In this document: positions 27,431-35,837 of the stretch, piece after piece | How positions within the stretch are numbered: position 1 is the first letter of the stretch | Layout of the letters: each line of letters starts with the position of its first letter | DNA from: Synergistaceae bacterium DZ-S4 | GTDB lineage: Bacteria; Synergistota; Synergistia; Synergistales; Synergistaceae | Assembly (NCBI GenBank): GCA_025943965.1 | Contig: JAPCWD010000009.1 | Location: 34,579-98,578 of the forward strand | Reading direction: 5' to 3' | DNA: 64,000 bases | The notes under the pieces: model-generated | The model's input: the letters and a program-made list of their open reading frames with translations, nothing else | The model's database searches: none | Told to the model about the DNA's origin: nothing | Program-made: the position numbers and the translations under genes

Positions 27431-27480
27431 ACTAAATACGGACTATTTTCCCCTTGTTTCAATGTTCCGTATTATTTAGT
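27431..27480. promoter_or_regulatory. Dyad upstream of pur operon, PurR-box-like
   Basis: The left arm ACTAAATACGGA (27431-27442) is repeated inverted on the right as TCCGTATTATTTAGT (27466-27480) with three extra bases. Read on the minus strand, 27461-27473 is AATACGGAACATT, 12 of 13 positions of the Bacillus PurBox pattern as I recall it. The dyad lies between the divergent liv and pur promoters. No PurR gene is in the window; a regulator is inferred. Confidence 0.45.
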
Positions 27481-27510
27481 GTTTCACAAAATAAAAAAGG
27501 GCAATTATGG

Positions 27511-27539
27511 TTGACATTTATTTTATAGGGGAATATATT
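27511..27539 (+). promoter_or_regulatory. Promoter of the pur operon
   Basis: TTGACA and TATATT are separated by exactly 17 bases, about 60 bases before purS. A GAAC-AATTC-GTTC palindrome (27555-27567) lies in the leader. No purine riboswitch pattern was seen. Confidence 0.8.
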
Positions 27540-27599
27540 ATGAACAAGCTGGTGAACAATTCGTTCTAAACCAACAAACAACTTAAGGAGGCCGTCTGT

Positions 27600-27854
27600 A
27601 TGATCTTTCAGGCTGAAGTACTTATAACACCGCGCGAGGGTGTGCTGGACACGCAGGGCAAGGCAGTGGAGAAAACACTGACTCACCTGGGGTACAAGGG
27701 GATCAACGAGGTAAGGGTCGGCAAGATAGTAAGGATGCAGCTTGATGCGCCGACAAAGGAAGAGGCCGTTAAAGATCTCGAGTCCATGTGTTCAGACCTT
27801 CTCTGCAACGACCTGATCGAGACCTTTAATATTTCAGTAAGGGAAAAATTGTGA
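27600..27854 (+). CDS. purS: Phosphoribosylformylglycinamidine synthase subunit PurS
   Basis: PurS, 84 residues, is the small structural subunit joining PurL and PurQ. It reads FQAEVLITPREGVLDTQGKA and NEVRVGKIVRMQLDA, matching the family. It is the first gene of the pur operon, with AAGGAGG ten bases before the ATG, and its TGA overlaps the purQ start. Confidence 0.95.
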   Translation: MIFQAEVLITPREGVLDTQGKAVEKTLTHLGYKGINEVRVGKIVRMQLDAPTKEEAVKDLESMCSDLLCNDLIETFNISVREKL

Positions 27855-28567
27855 TGAAAACTGCCGTCGTCGTCTTTCCCGGGAGCAATTGCGACAGAGA
27901 TGTCCAGCGGGCTGTGAGCGAATCACTGAACACCGCTGTAGATATGGTATGGCATGAAAATGATAATTTTGCCTCCGGAACGGACCTTGTGGTACTGCCG
28001 GGTGGTTTTTCGTACGGAGACTATCTCCGTTCAGGGGCGATGGCAGCAAGGTCGCCGATCATAAAGGCCGTAAGGGAGCATGCGGACAGAGGCGGGCTGG
28101 TGCTGGGGATCTGCAACGGGTTCCAGATCCTGACCGAAACAAAAATGCTGCCGGGAGCCCTGCTTCCAAACACCTCCCTCACCTTTATATGCCGCAGATG
28201 TCATGTCCGGGTGGAACGTACAGACAACAAATTCACTGCGGGCCTGAAAGAGGGAGATGTCATGCAGTTTCCCATAGCCCACCACGAGGGGCTGTTTTTC
28301 CTTCCCGATGACGAGCTGAAAAAACTGGAAGAGGCAGGACGCGTGGTCTTCCGGTATGCAGACCCAAAGACAGGCAGGGCCGGAGCGGAATACGCACCTA
28401 ACGGCGCATTGAACGGCATTGCAGGGATATGCAGTGAAAAAGGAAATATACTTGGACTGATGCCCCATCCCGAACGTGCAACGATCCCTCATCTTAACGG
28501 AGGTACGGACGGCATCAGGTTCTGGAATTCGATCGCAGGGGCTTTCAAAGAAAGAGGTGCATGCTGA
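27854..28567 (+). CDS. purQ: FGAM synthase glutaminase subunit PurQ
   Basis: PurQ releases ammonia from glutamine for PurL. The 237 residues form a class I amidotransferase: VFPGSNCDRDV, the nucleophile elbow GICNGFQIL with the catalytic Cys, and GLMPHPER providing the catalytic His near the C-terminus. Start ATG 27854 is taken from the TGATG overlap with purS; the GTG just before it is less likely. Confidence 0.96.
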   Translation: MKTAVVVFPGSNCDRDVQRAVSESLNTAVDMVWHENDNFASGTDLVVLPGGFSYGDYLRSGAMAARSPIIKAVREHADRGGLVLGICNGFQILTETKMLPGALLPNTSLTFICRRCHVRVERTDNKFTAGLKEGDVMQFPIAHHEGLFFLPDDELKKLEEAGRVVFRYADPKTGRAGAEYAPNGALNGIAGICSEKGNILGLMPHPERATIPHLNGGTDGIRFWNSIAGAFKERGAC

Positions 28568-30720
28568 TGGACTACAAGAGCGCCGGTCTTTCCGACTCGG
28601 AATATAAACGCATTAACGAACTTCTTGAAAGAGAGCCCAACCCACTTGAAACACAGCTGATCGGGGTCATGTGGTCTGAACACTGCAGTTACAAGTCGAC
28701 CAAGAGGCTCCTTAAGACTTACCCCTCGACCGGCAGATATGTGCTCCAGGGACAGGGAGAAAATGCCGGGGTAGTTGACATGGGCGAAGGCTGGGGATTT
28801 GCCTTTAAAGTTGAAAGTCACAACCATCCTTCAGCTGTTGCCCCGTTTCAGGGAGCCGCCACTGGGGTCGGCGGGATAATAAGGGACATAATAGCCATGG
28901 GAGCACGTCCGACGGTATCGATGGACGGACTCTTCTTCGGCGATCCTTCACTTAAAAAAACAGAAAATCTCTCCAAAGGAATAGTTGAGGGGATCGGAGC
29001 TTACGGGAACGCTGTCGGTGTGCCCATTGTCGGAGGAAAGACCTTCTACTCCCCCTGTTACACTGACAACCCTCTTGTAAACGCTTTCAGCGCAGGATTC
29101 GTCCGCCTTGACAAGATGGCAAGCTCGCAGACCGCGAAGAGCGGAGACCTTGCGGTGCTCCTGGGTTCCAAGACGGGACGCGACGGGATCGCAGGAGCTT
29201 CATTCGCCTCCCGTGAACTGGATGAGGACTCGAAGGCAAGCAAACCGCAGATACAGATCGGGGACCCGTTCGAGGAAAAACTCCTGATTGAATGCTGCAT
29301 GGATCTTCTTGACAAAGACCTGATCGCATCGATGCAGGACATGGGAGCGGCGGGGATACTCTCCTCTTCAAGCGAGATAGCCCACAAGAGCGGGTGTGGC
29401 ATAGACATTACCGTTGAAAAGATCCCCCTGAGGGAAAAGGGAATGGCTCCGTGGGAGATATTCCTCTCCGAGTCACAGGAGCGCATGCTTCTTATAGTTG
29501 AAGAGGACAAGCTTGATCCTGTCTTTGCACTGGCTGCTCATTACGGGCTGGACTGCGCTGTAGTCGGGATCATGACTGATTCGCACCGTTACAGGGTATA
29601 TGAAAATGGAGAACTGGTGGCTGACCTTCCCACATCCATTCTGGGAGACACACCGGAAGTGATTTGGCCGTCGTCAGAGCCTGCGGATATTATTCAAAGA
29701 GGCACAATAAATATGTCTTCCTTGATCTCAAAGGATCCGGAGTCGGATCTCTTGTCCCTTATAAGCTGCCCTAACGGAAGAAGCAAGCATAATATATGGG
29801 AGCAGTATGACTCAATGGTCCAGCTGCATACCATCGAGGGACCGGGCGCGCCTGCAGCCGTTGTCGAAGTGCCGCAAACCGAAAGGGCATGCCTGCTTAC
29901 TATGGAGGCTGAACCTAACAAATGCTGGACAGACCCCTACATGGGAGCTTCAGAGACGATGGCCCTTTCGCTCAGGGGACTCTGGGTAGCCGGGGCTGAA
30001 GTCCTTGGGATGACGAACTGTCTCAACTTCGCCTCACCCGAAACCCCGGAAAAATTCTACGAACTCGAGCAGTGCATCAAGGGGCTTGCGGATACGTGCA
30101 GGGATCTGGACTGTCCGGTAGTTTCAGGAAACGTGAGCCTTTACAACGAAACGGCAAGCGGACAGATCTACCCCACTCCCCTCGTCGTGACTGCGGGACT
30201 TCTTGTAAACAGAAACAGACGACTGGAATCAGGAAATGCACAAACCGGAGACATTCTCTACGTTGTCGGAGATATTTGCGGTTCACTGGGAGCCTCACGC
30301 TACCAGGTAATGAAAAATGGGAGACCTCTCGGTAAAACAGTCGGACCGGATCATGATAAGGAGACGGCTTTTAGGGAAAGGGCAATGAAAACTGCTTCTT
30401 CCGGAGCCGCATCTTCCGGACGCGCTGTTGCAGGCGGCGGTCTTGCTATTGCGATTGCAAACGAGGCGATAGCCTCAGACAGGGGCATAAATGTTGATAT
30501 AAGCTTATCACTCTCGGCAGAAGAGCTTCTCTTCTCAGAAGGTGGTGCAAGAGCCATATATGCAGTCCCCAAAGAGAAAGCCAACTCTTTTGAAAAGATC
30601 TGGGACGGTTATGCCTGCACAAAGATCGGTACTGTCGGTGGAGATAAGTTTGAATGGAAAGATATGTTCAGCCTTGATCTCTCAAAGTTGAAAAAAGTTT
30701 TCACGGAGGGCGGCTTCTAA
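28567..30720 (+). CDS. purL: FGAM synthase large subunit PurL
   Basis: PurL converts FGAR to FGAM using ATP and ammonia supplied by PurQ. At 717 residues it is the short, Bacillus-type form that needs PurS and PurQ, both just upstream. Typical segments are GVMWSEHCSYKSTKRLL, VESHNHPSAVAPFQGAATG and the second half's PVVSGNVSLYNETA. ATG 28567 has AGAGGT seven bases before it, better than ATG 28561, and overlaps the purQ stop. Confidence 0.96.
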   Translation: MDYKSAGLSDSEYKRINELLEREPNPLETQLIGVMWSEHCSYKSTKRLLKTYPSTGRYVLQGQGENAGVVDMGEGWGFAFKVESHNHPSAVAPFQGAATGVGGIIRDIIAMGARPTVSMDGLFFGDPSLKKTENLSKGIVEGIGAYGNAVGVPIVGGKTFYSPCYTDNPLVNAFSAGFVRLDKMASSQTAKSGDLAVLLGSKTGRDGIAGASFASRELDEDSKASKPQIQIGDPFEEKLLIECCMDLLDKDLIASMQDMGAAGILSSSSEIAHKSGCGIDITVEKIPLREKGMAPWEIFLSESQERMLLIVEEDKLDPVFALAAHYGLDCAVVGIMTDSHRYRVYENGELVADLPTSILGDTPEVIWPSSEPADIIQRGTINMSSLISKDPESDLLSLISCPNGRSKHNIWEQYDSMVQLHTIEGPGAPAAVVEVPQTERACLLTMEAEPNKCWTDPYMGASETMALSLRGLWVAGAEVLGMTNCLNFASPETPEKFYELEQCIKGLADTCRDLDCPVVSGNVSLYNETASGQIYPTPLVVTAGLLVNRNRRLESGNAQTGDILYVVGDICGSLGASRYQVMKNGRPLGKTVGPDHDKETAFRERAMKTASSGAASSGRAVAGGGLAIAIANEAIASDRGINVDISLSLSAEELLFSEGGARAIYAVPKEKANSFEKIWDGYACTKIGTVGGDKFEWKDMFSLDLSKLKKVFTEGGF

Positions 30721-30722
30721 AA

Positions 30723-32093
30723 ATGTGCGGCGTTTTCGGCGCTTACAGCATTAACGGCGCCCCGGTGCTCGAGGATGTATATCTTGGTCTCTGCGCTCTG
30801 CAGCACAGAGGCCAGCTTTCTGCCGGAGTGGCATGGATCGCAGAGGGGAACGTAAACATCAAGAAGGGGATGGGGCTGGTCCACGAAGCTCTTGACCAGA
30901 GCTGCCTTTCAAAGATAGATGCATACACCGCCATAGGACATGTGAGATACGCCACTGCAGGAAGCACGAGAGTAGACGACTGTCAGCCGATAGGGGCGAA
31001 CTACTCGCAGGGGCCTGTGGCTATCGCTCATAACGGCAACCTGACAAACGCCCAGGGGCTGAGCAGTTATCTTGAAAACAAGGGCGCAATATTCCACACA
31101 TCATCCGATACGGAGACCATCCTTCAGCTTATGGCACACCAGCCCGGGGTAGTGCAGCTTGAAGCCCTTGAAAGATCCCTCGCAAAGATACAGGGGGCAT
31201 ACAGCCTTGCGGTCCTTTTCGAAGGATGCCTGATCGCGGCAAGGGACCCATGGGGCTTCAGGCCTCTGATCATAGGGCAGAAAAATGAGACTATATACGT
31301 CGCCTCGGAATCCTGCGCACTTGACATACTGGGGGCGGAGATAGTCCGTGACGTTGAACCCGGAGAGATCCTCGTGATCGACAGAAGGGGGATGATTTCG
31401 CGAAAACTCCCTGTCCTGCCGCCGAAAAGATGCCACTGCTCGTTCGAATACGTATATTTTGCACGGCCGGACAGCGTGATAGACGGCAGGTCAGTCTACA
31501 GGGCAAGGAAAGAGCTTGGCGTAAAACTCGCAGATCTGGATGTCCCCCAAAATTCTGTCGTGACGGGAATGCCCGACAGCGGAACACTGGCGGCTCTGGG
31601 ATTCGCACAGAAGGCAGGACTCCCCTTCGAGATGGGTATAGTTAGGAACAGGTATGTAGGAAGGACATTCATACAGCCTACTCAGCTTGTCAGGGATATT
31701 GGGGTCAAGATCAAGCTCAACCCACAGCGTACGGCCTTCATGGGCCGGGAGGCCGTGGTCATCGACGACTCCCTTGTACGCGGGACTACGGCGGGCAGGA
31801 TCATATCAATGATAAGGGAGAGCGGGGCAAAAAAAGTCCATCTGAGGATCGCGTCACCCCCTGTCTGCTTCCCCTGCTATTATGGGATAAACACTCCGAG
31901 TTCGGACGAACTTGCCGCTGCGCAGATGGACATCCCGTCCCTCTGCAGAAAGATCGGGGCCGATTCCCTTGAATACCTGACCTGTCAACAGCTCAGAGAC
32001 GCAATAGGACTTCCGTCGTCGGAACTGTGTACGGCATGCTTTGACGGAAGTTATCTGGAAAACGAGGATTACTCTGATCTTCTGGAAGTCTGA
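30723..32093 (+). CDS. purF: Amidophosphoribosyltransferase PurF, copy 1
   Basis: PurF makes 5-phosphoribosylamine from PRPP and glutamine, the committed purine step. This copy is complete: after Met removal Cys is the N-terminal nucleophile (MCGVFGAYS), and GHVRYATAG, AHNGNLTN and SSDTET keep glutaminase residues. The PRPP loop VVIDDSLVRGTT and RNRYVGRTFIQP are intact. Cysteines in RCHCSFEY, CYYG and CTACF match the [4Fe-4S] ligands of the Bacillus enzyme. HRGQLSAG has Leu where Glu is usual. It starts two bases after purL. No propeptide precedes Cys. Confidence 0.95.
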   Translation: MCGVFGAYSINGAPVLEDVYLGLCALQHRGQLSAGVAWIAEGNVNIKKGMGLVHEALDQSCLSKIDAYTAIGHVRYATAGSTRVDDCQPIGANYSQGPVAIAHNGNLTNAQGLSSYLENKGAIFHTSSDTETILQLMAHQPGVVQLEALERSLAKIQGAYSLAVLFEGCLIAARDPWGFRPLIIGQKNETIYVASESCALDILGAEIVRDVEPGEILVIDRRGMISRKLPVLPPKRCHCSFEYVYFARPDSVIDGRSVYRARKELGVKLADLDVPQNSVVTGMPDSGTLAALGFAQKAGLPFEMGIVRNRYVGRTFIQPTQLVRDIGVKIKLNPQRTAFMGREAVVIDDSLVRGTTAGRIISMIRESGAKKVHLRIASPPVCFPCYYGINTPSSDELAAAQMDIPSLCRKIGADSLEYLTCQQLRDAIGLPSSELCTACFDGSYLENEDYSDLLEV

Positions 32094-32150
32094 TCCAAAT
32101 TTTACGAAACAATAGATACTGTTCACATATATTTTTTGGAGGTGCTGAAA

Positions 32151-32864
32151 ATGGAATTGAATAAAAAGGATTTTATCTATGAAGGCAAGGCAAAAAGGCT
32201 CTACACCACGGACGACCCGGATATTGTCATAGTAGAGTACAAAGACAGCTTCACGGCTTTCAACGGAGAGAAGAAGGCGACCATGAGCGGTAAGGGGCAG
32301 CTCAACAATAAGATCAGTTCAAAGCTCTTCGGATACCTTAAATCGAAGGGCATCGGGTCGCATTTCATAAAGCAGATAGACGATATCCATCAGGAAGTGA
32401 CAAGAGTCTCGATCGTTCCCCTGGAAGTTATAGTGAGGAACATCACGACCGGTTCGCTCTGCAAAAGGCTCGGCGTGAAGGAAGGAATGAGGCTTCCACG
32501 TCCCCTAGTCGAGTTCTGCTACAAAAACGACGAACTGGGCGATCCGCTTATCCTGGAAGACCACGCTATCCTCTTCGGCTGGGCCACGGAGGAAGAGATA
32601 GCAAAGATAAAAGAGATATCACTGAAGGTCAATTCAGTGCTGACCGAATATTTTGCGGCTAAGAATATAGTGCTGGTAGACTTCAAGCTTGAGTTCGGCA
32701 AGGATGCAAAGGGTGAGCTGATGCTTGCCGACGAGATCTCACCGGACACCTGCCGTTTCTGGGACAGCTCGACCGGAGACCGTCTGGACAAGGACCGCTT
32801 CCGCAAGGACCTGGGAAACGTGCTTGGAGCATACGAAGAGATCTGGAAGAGGATATCTGAGTAA
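32151..32864 (+). CDS. purC: SAICAR synthetase PurC
   Basis: PurC joins aspartate to CAIR. From ATG 32151, set by GGAGGTG six bases upstream, the protein is 237 residues, normal for bacteria. It starts with DFIYEGKAKRLY and has EVIVRNITTGSLCKRLG and LADEISPDTCRFWD, all family segments. It lies between the two purF genes. Confidence 0.96.
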   Translation: MELNKKDFIYEGKAKRLYTTDDPDIVIVEYKDSFTAFNGEKKATMSGKGQLNNKISSKLFGYLKSKGIGSHFIKQIDDIHQEVTRVSIVPLEVIVRNITTGSLCKRLGVKEGMRLPRPLVEFCYKNDELGDPLILEDHAILFGWATEEEIAKIKEISLKVNSVLTEYFAAKNIVLVDFKLEFGKDAKGELMLADEISPDTCRFWDSSTGDRLDKDRFRKDLGNVLGAYEEIWKRISE

Positions 32865-32867
32865 ATA

Positions 32868-34235
32868 ATGAGCGGGATATTCGGGGCTTACAGCAAATCA
32901 GGCAGGTCCGTACTGGAGGAAGTTTACCTCGGATTATACGCCCTCCAGCACAGGGGACAGGAGTGCGCCGGCATTGCATGGAGCGAAGGCGGACGGATCG
33001 AAGCCGCAAAGGGCATGGGACTGCTTCACAATGCTATAGAACAGAAGTGCCTCACTGAGAAAAACGCGCCTTGCGCGATAGGTCATGTTCGTTATACCCC
33101 GCTGCCCGGTTCCCAGCTCCACAATGTTCTCCCGGTAGGTGCAAATTATGCAAGGGGCACGGTCGCTGTTGCACATGACGGCCTAATTACCAACCTTAAG
33201 GAACTTACATCGCAGCTTGAAAAACAGGGGGCCATCTTCCAGTCATCAACTGATTCGGAGGCCATCATCCACCTGATGGCGCACAAATCACACATGCAGC
33301 CGCTGGATGCATTTATTGACTCCCTCAGAAAAATTAAAGGGTCATATGCTGTTATTGTACTTATCAACGGCACACTGGTTGCAGCCCGCGACCCATGGGG
33401 GTTCAAGCCTCTTGTGATCGGGGAAAGGGACGGCAATTACTATGCGGCATCTGAATCATGCGCACTTGACATCGTCGGGGCAAAACTCATCCGCGACGTA
33501 GAACCCGGTGAGATAGCTGTTATCGACGAGAGAGGCATAAGGAACCTCCGGCTTAACCATGAGTGCTGCCGCGGCATGAGATGTTCTTTCGAGTACGTTT
33601 ACACTGCCCGGCCCGACAGCATAATTGACGGAAGGTCCGTTTATGAGGCACGCAAAGAGATGGGAAGGCTTCTTGCTGAACAGGCGCCATGTACCGCTGC
33701 CGAGATAACCGCAGGCATGCCTGACAGCGGCACAATAGCGGCTGTGGGTTACGCCGAAAGATCCGGGATCCCGTTTGAAATGGGAGTCGTCAGGAACCGA
33801 TATGTGGGAAGGACGTTCATCCGGCCTACACAGAAAGTCCGCGAACTCGGTGTTAAAATAAAACTGAATCCGATATCGGAAGTTTTCGACAAAAAGAAAG
33901 CAGTCGTGATCGATGATTCGATCGTCAGAGGGACCACTGCAGAGAGGGTAGTCTCGATGATAAGAGACTCAGGCGCATCCGAGGTACATCTCAGAATAGC
34001 CTCCCCTCCCGTTCTTCACCCATGCATGTACGGGATCGACACCAGAAAGGAAGAGACCCTTGCGGCTGTCAGGATGACTATTCCCGAACTCTGCAGAAAG
34101 GTCGGGGCGGACTCACTTGAATACCTGAGCGAAGATAATCTTACAAAGGCCATAGGCCTTCCGGATGATCAGATATGCACGGCCTGTTTCACGGGCAAAT
34201 ATCTTGACGAGACCGATCTGAAAGCGGGTGTGTGA
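32868..34235 (+). CDS. Second PurF paralogue without catalytic cysteine
   Basis: A 455-residue PurF homologue, clearly different from copy 1. After Met the first residue is Ser, not Cys (MSGIFGAYS), so the Ntn glutaminase nucleophile is gone. The glutaminase site also has AHDGLITN where copy 1 has AHNGNLTN, and RYTPLPG where copy 1 has RYATAG. The phosphoribosyltransferase half is intact: VVIDDSIVRGTT, RNRYVGRTFIRP, GMPDSGT. Cluster cysteines (RCSFEY, HPCMYG, CTACF) are kept. An ammonia-dependent PRA synthase or partner of copy 1 is likely. Four bases overlap purM. Confidence 0.88.
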   Translation: MSGIFGAYSKSGRSVLEEVYLGLYALQHRGQECAGIAWSEGGRIEAAKGMGLLHNAIEQKCLTEKNAPCAIGHVRYTPLPGSQLHNVLPVGANYARGTVAVAHDGLITNLKELTSQLEKQGAIFQSSTDSEAIIHLMAHKSHMQPLDAFIDSLRKIKGSYAVIVLINGTLVAARDPWGFKPLVIGERDGNYYAASESCALDIVGAKLIRDVEPGEIAVIDERGIRNLRLNHECCRGMRCSFEYVYTARPDSIIDGRSVYEARKEMGRLLAEQAPCTAAEITAGMPDSGTIAAVGYAERSGIPFEMGVVRNRYVGRTFIRPTQKVRELGVKIKLNPISEVFDKKKAVVIDDSIVRGTTAERVVSMIRDSGASEVHLRIASPPVLHPCMYGIDTRKEETLAAVRMTIPELCRKVGADSLEYLSEDNLTKAIGLPDDQICTACFTGKYLDETDLKAGV

Positions 34236-35254
34236 TCTTGGATAAAAACCTCACTTACGAAAAGGCAGGCGTCAGCATAGAGGCCGGCGACCTATGGGTC
34301 GAGACAATAAAGGAAATGCTGAAGCAACGCCCCAAAGACCCAAACTGCGTAGGCGGCGTGGGAGGCTTTGCGGGACTCTACAGGATAGGCGGAGGAAAAT
34401 GCATTGCCGCATGCTGTGACGGAGTAGGCACCAAACTCGAACTTGCAAAGGAGACCGGCATATACCGCGGCCTGGGTCAGGATCTTGTAGCCATGAACGT
34501 CAACGACCTCGTCACAGGAGGCGCAAGGCCCCTCTTCTTCCTGGATTACGCCTCATGCGGAAAGCTGGACGCAGGGATATTCGGTGAGATCCTAGAGGGC
34601 ATACTCGACGCCTGCGATGAAAGCATGTGCGCACTGCTCGGCGGGGAGACGGCAGAGATGCCCGATGTTTACGGTGAAAAGGGATTTGATCTCGCAGGTT
34701 TTGCCGTAGGCATGATCGACGAGGACAAAATTATTGACGGGAAAAATGTTAAAGAGGGCGACGTGCTTCTGGGACTCAGAAGCTCCGGAGCCCACAGCAA
34801 CGGCTACAGCCTTGTCAGGAAGGCACTTGGCAAAGACGGTCTGGCCGCCGGCCTTGACACGGTTCCGGAAGGCTGGGGCGAGACGATCGCCGAAGCAGTC
34901 ATGAAACCGACCAGGCTTTATGTAAAGCCTGCTCTGGCAGCTGTCGACACCGGGACTATACACGCAATGGCTCACATAACCGGCGGGGGCATGTACGGGA
35001 ATGTGATAAGGGTGATCCCCAAAGGACTCGACATAGATATCGACTTCAGCTCATGGGAACGCCCTAAAATTTTCGGTCTTATCCAGAGCGCTGGGATAGA
35101 AGAGGATGAAATGAGGAAAGTCTTCAACCTCGGTATCGGATATGTATTTATCGTCGACCCGCAAGAGGTACGTCTTATCGAAGGCGCTCTTTCCGAATTA
35201 GGCGAAAGCCCTGTGAAGATAGGAAGGGTAGTTAAGTGTGCCTCCCGCGCATAG
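34232..35254 (+). CDS. purM: AIR synthetase PurM
   Basis: PurM cyclises FGAM to AIR with ATP. The protein is 340 residues with LTYEKAGVSIEAGD, GVGTKLELAKETG, AMNVNDLVTGGARPLFFLDY and GGGMYGNVIRV. It begins with GTG 34232, which overlaps the purF2 stop (GTGTGA), with AAAGCGGG upstream. Its TAG stop lies inside purN. Confidence 0.95.
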   Translation: MILDKNLTYEKAGVSIEAGDLWVETIKEMLKQRPKDPNCVGGVGGFAGLYRIGGGKCIAACCDGVGTKLELAKETGIYRGLGQDLVAMNVNDLVTGGARPLFFLDYASCGKLDAGIFGEILEGILDACDESMCALLGGETAEMPDVYGEKGFDLAGFAVGMIDEDKIIDGKNVKEGDVLLGLRSSGAHSNGYSLVRKALGKDGLAAGLDTVPEGWGETIAEAVMKPTRLYVKPALAAVDTGTIHAMAHITGGGMYGNVIRVIPKGLDIDIDFSSWERPKIFGLIQSAGIEEDEMRKVFNLGIGYVFIVDPQEVRLIEGALSELGESPVKIGRVVKCASRA

Positions 35255-35835
35255 CGATCCTTATCTCAGGTACAGGATCAAACATGGAAGTCATCCTCAA
35301 GGCATGCATCACAGGTGAACTTCCGGCGGAGGTCTCATTCGTCGGAAGCGACAACATAAACGCAAGGGGACTGGGGACCGCGGCAGCGCTTGGGGCGCCC
35401 ACCCGTGTGTTTTTTTACAAGAGGGACGGCAGGAATTCTGCGGAGGAGGCTATAGCAAAGGCTGTCGAAGAGACGAAGACAGACTGGATAATACTTGCCG
35501 GTTTTATGAAAATTTTGTCGCCCGCATTCGTGAAGAGGTTCCCTGACAGGATAATAAACATCCATCCCGCGCTGCTGCCTGCTTTTCCCGGGGCACACGG
35601 CATCCGCGACGCATGGGAGGCTAAGGCCGGCCATACCGGTGTCACAGTCCATGTAGTCGATGAAGAGGTCGACCACGGCAGGATACTTGCACAGGAACGG
35701 GTAGACATCCTTCCTGATGATACGATCGAGATGCTTGAAGAGAAAATTCACAGGGTCGAACACAGGATATACAGTGAGACCCTGAAAAAACACTTTGAAG
35801 AAAATCCTATATCAATTGAAGAGCGGGAGGAATAG
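35236..35835 (+). CDS. purN: GAR formyltransferase PurN
   Basis: PurN formylates GAR with 10-formyl-THF. The 199 residues include AILISGTGSNMEVIL and NIHPALLPAFPGAHGI, holding the catalytic His, and HVVDEEVDHGRIL. The start is a GTG with AGGAAGGG upstream and overlaps purM by 19 bases. Its presence means a formyl-THF route, linking purine synthesis to one-carbon folate. TAG stop. Confidence 0.95.
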   Translation: MCLPRIAILISGTGSNMEVILKACITGELPAEVSFVGSDNINARGLGTAAALGAPTRVFFYKRDGRNSAEEAIAKAVEETKTDWIILAGFMKILSPAFVKRFPDRIINIHPALLPAFPGAHGIRDAWEAKAGHTGVTVHVVDEEVDHGRILAQERVDILPDDTIEMLEEKIHRVEHRIYSETLKKHFEENPISIEEREE

Positions 35836-35837
35836 TG

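Noticed and set aside
27376..27599. Purine riboswitch upstream of purS
   Set aside because: No three-way-junction pattern was seen; the stretch is explained by promoters and a dyad.
32868..34235. Second purF as an assembly duplication
   Set aside because: The two proteins differ throughout and copy 2 has its own start and overlap with purM, so it is a true paralogue.
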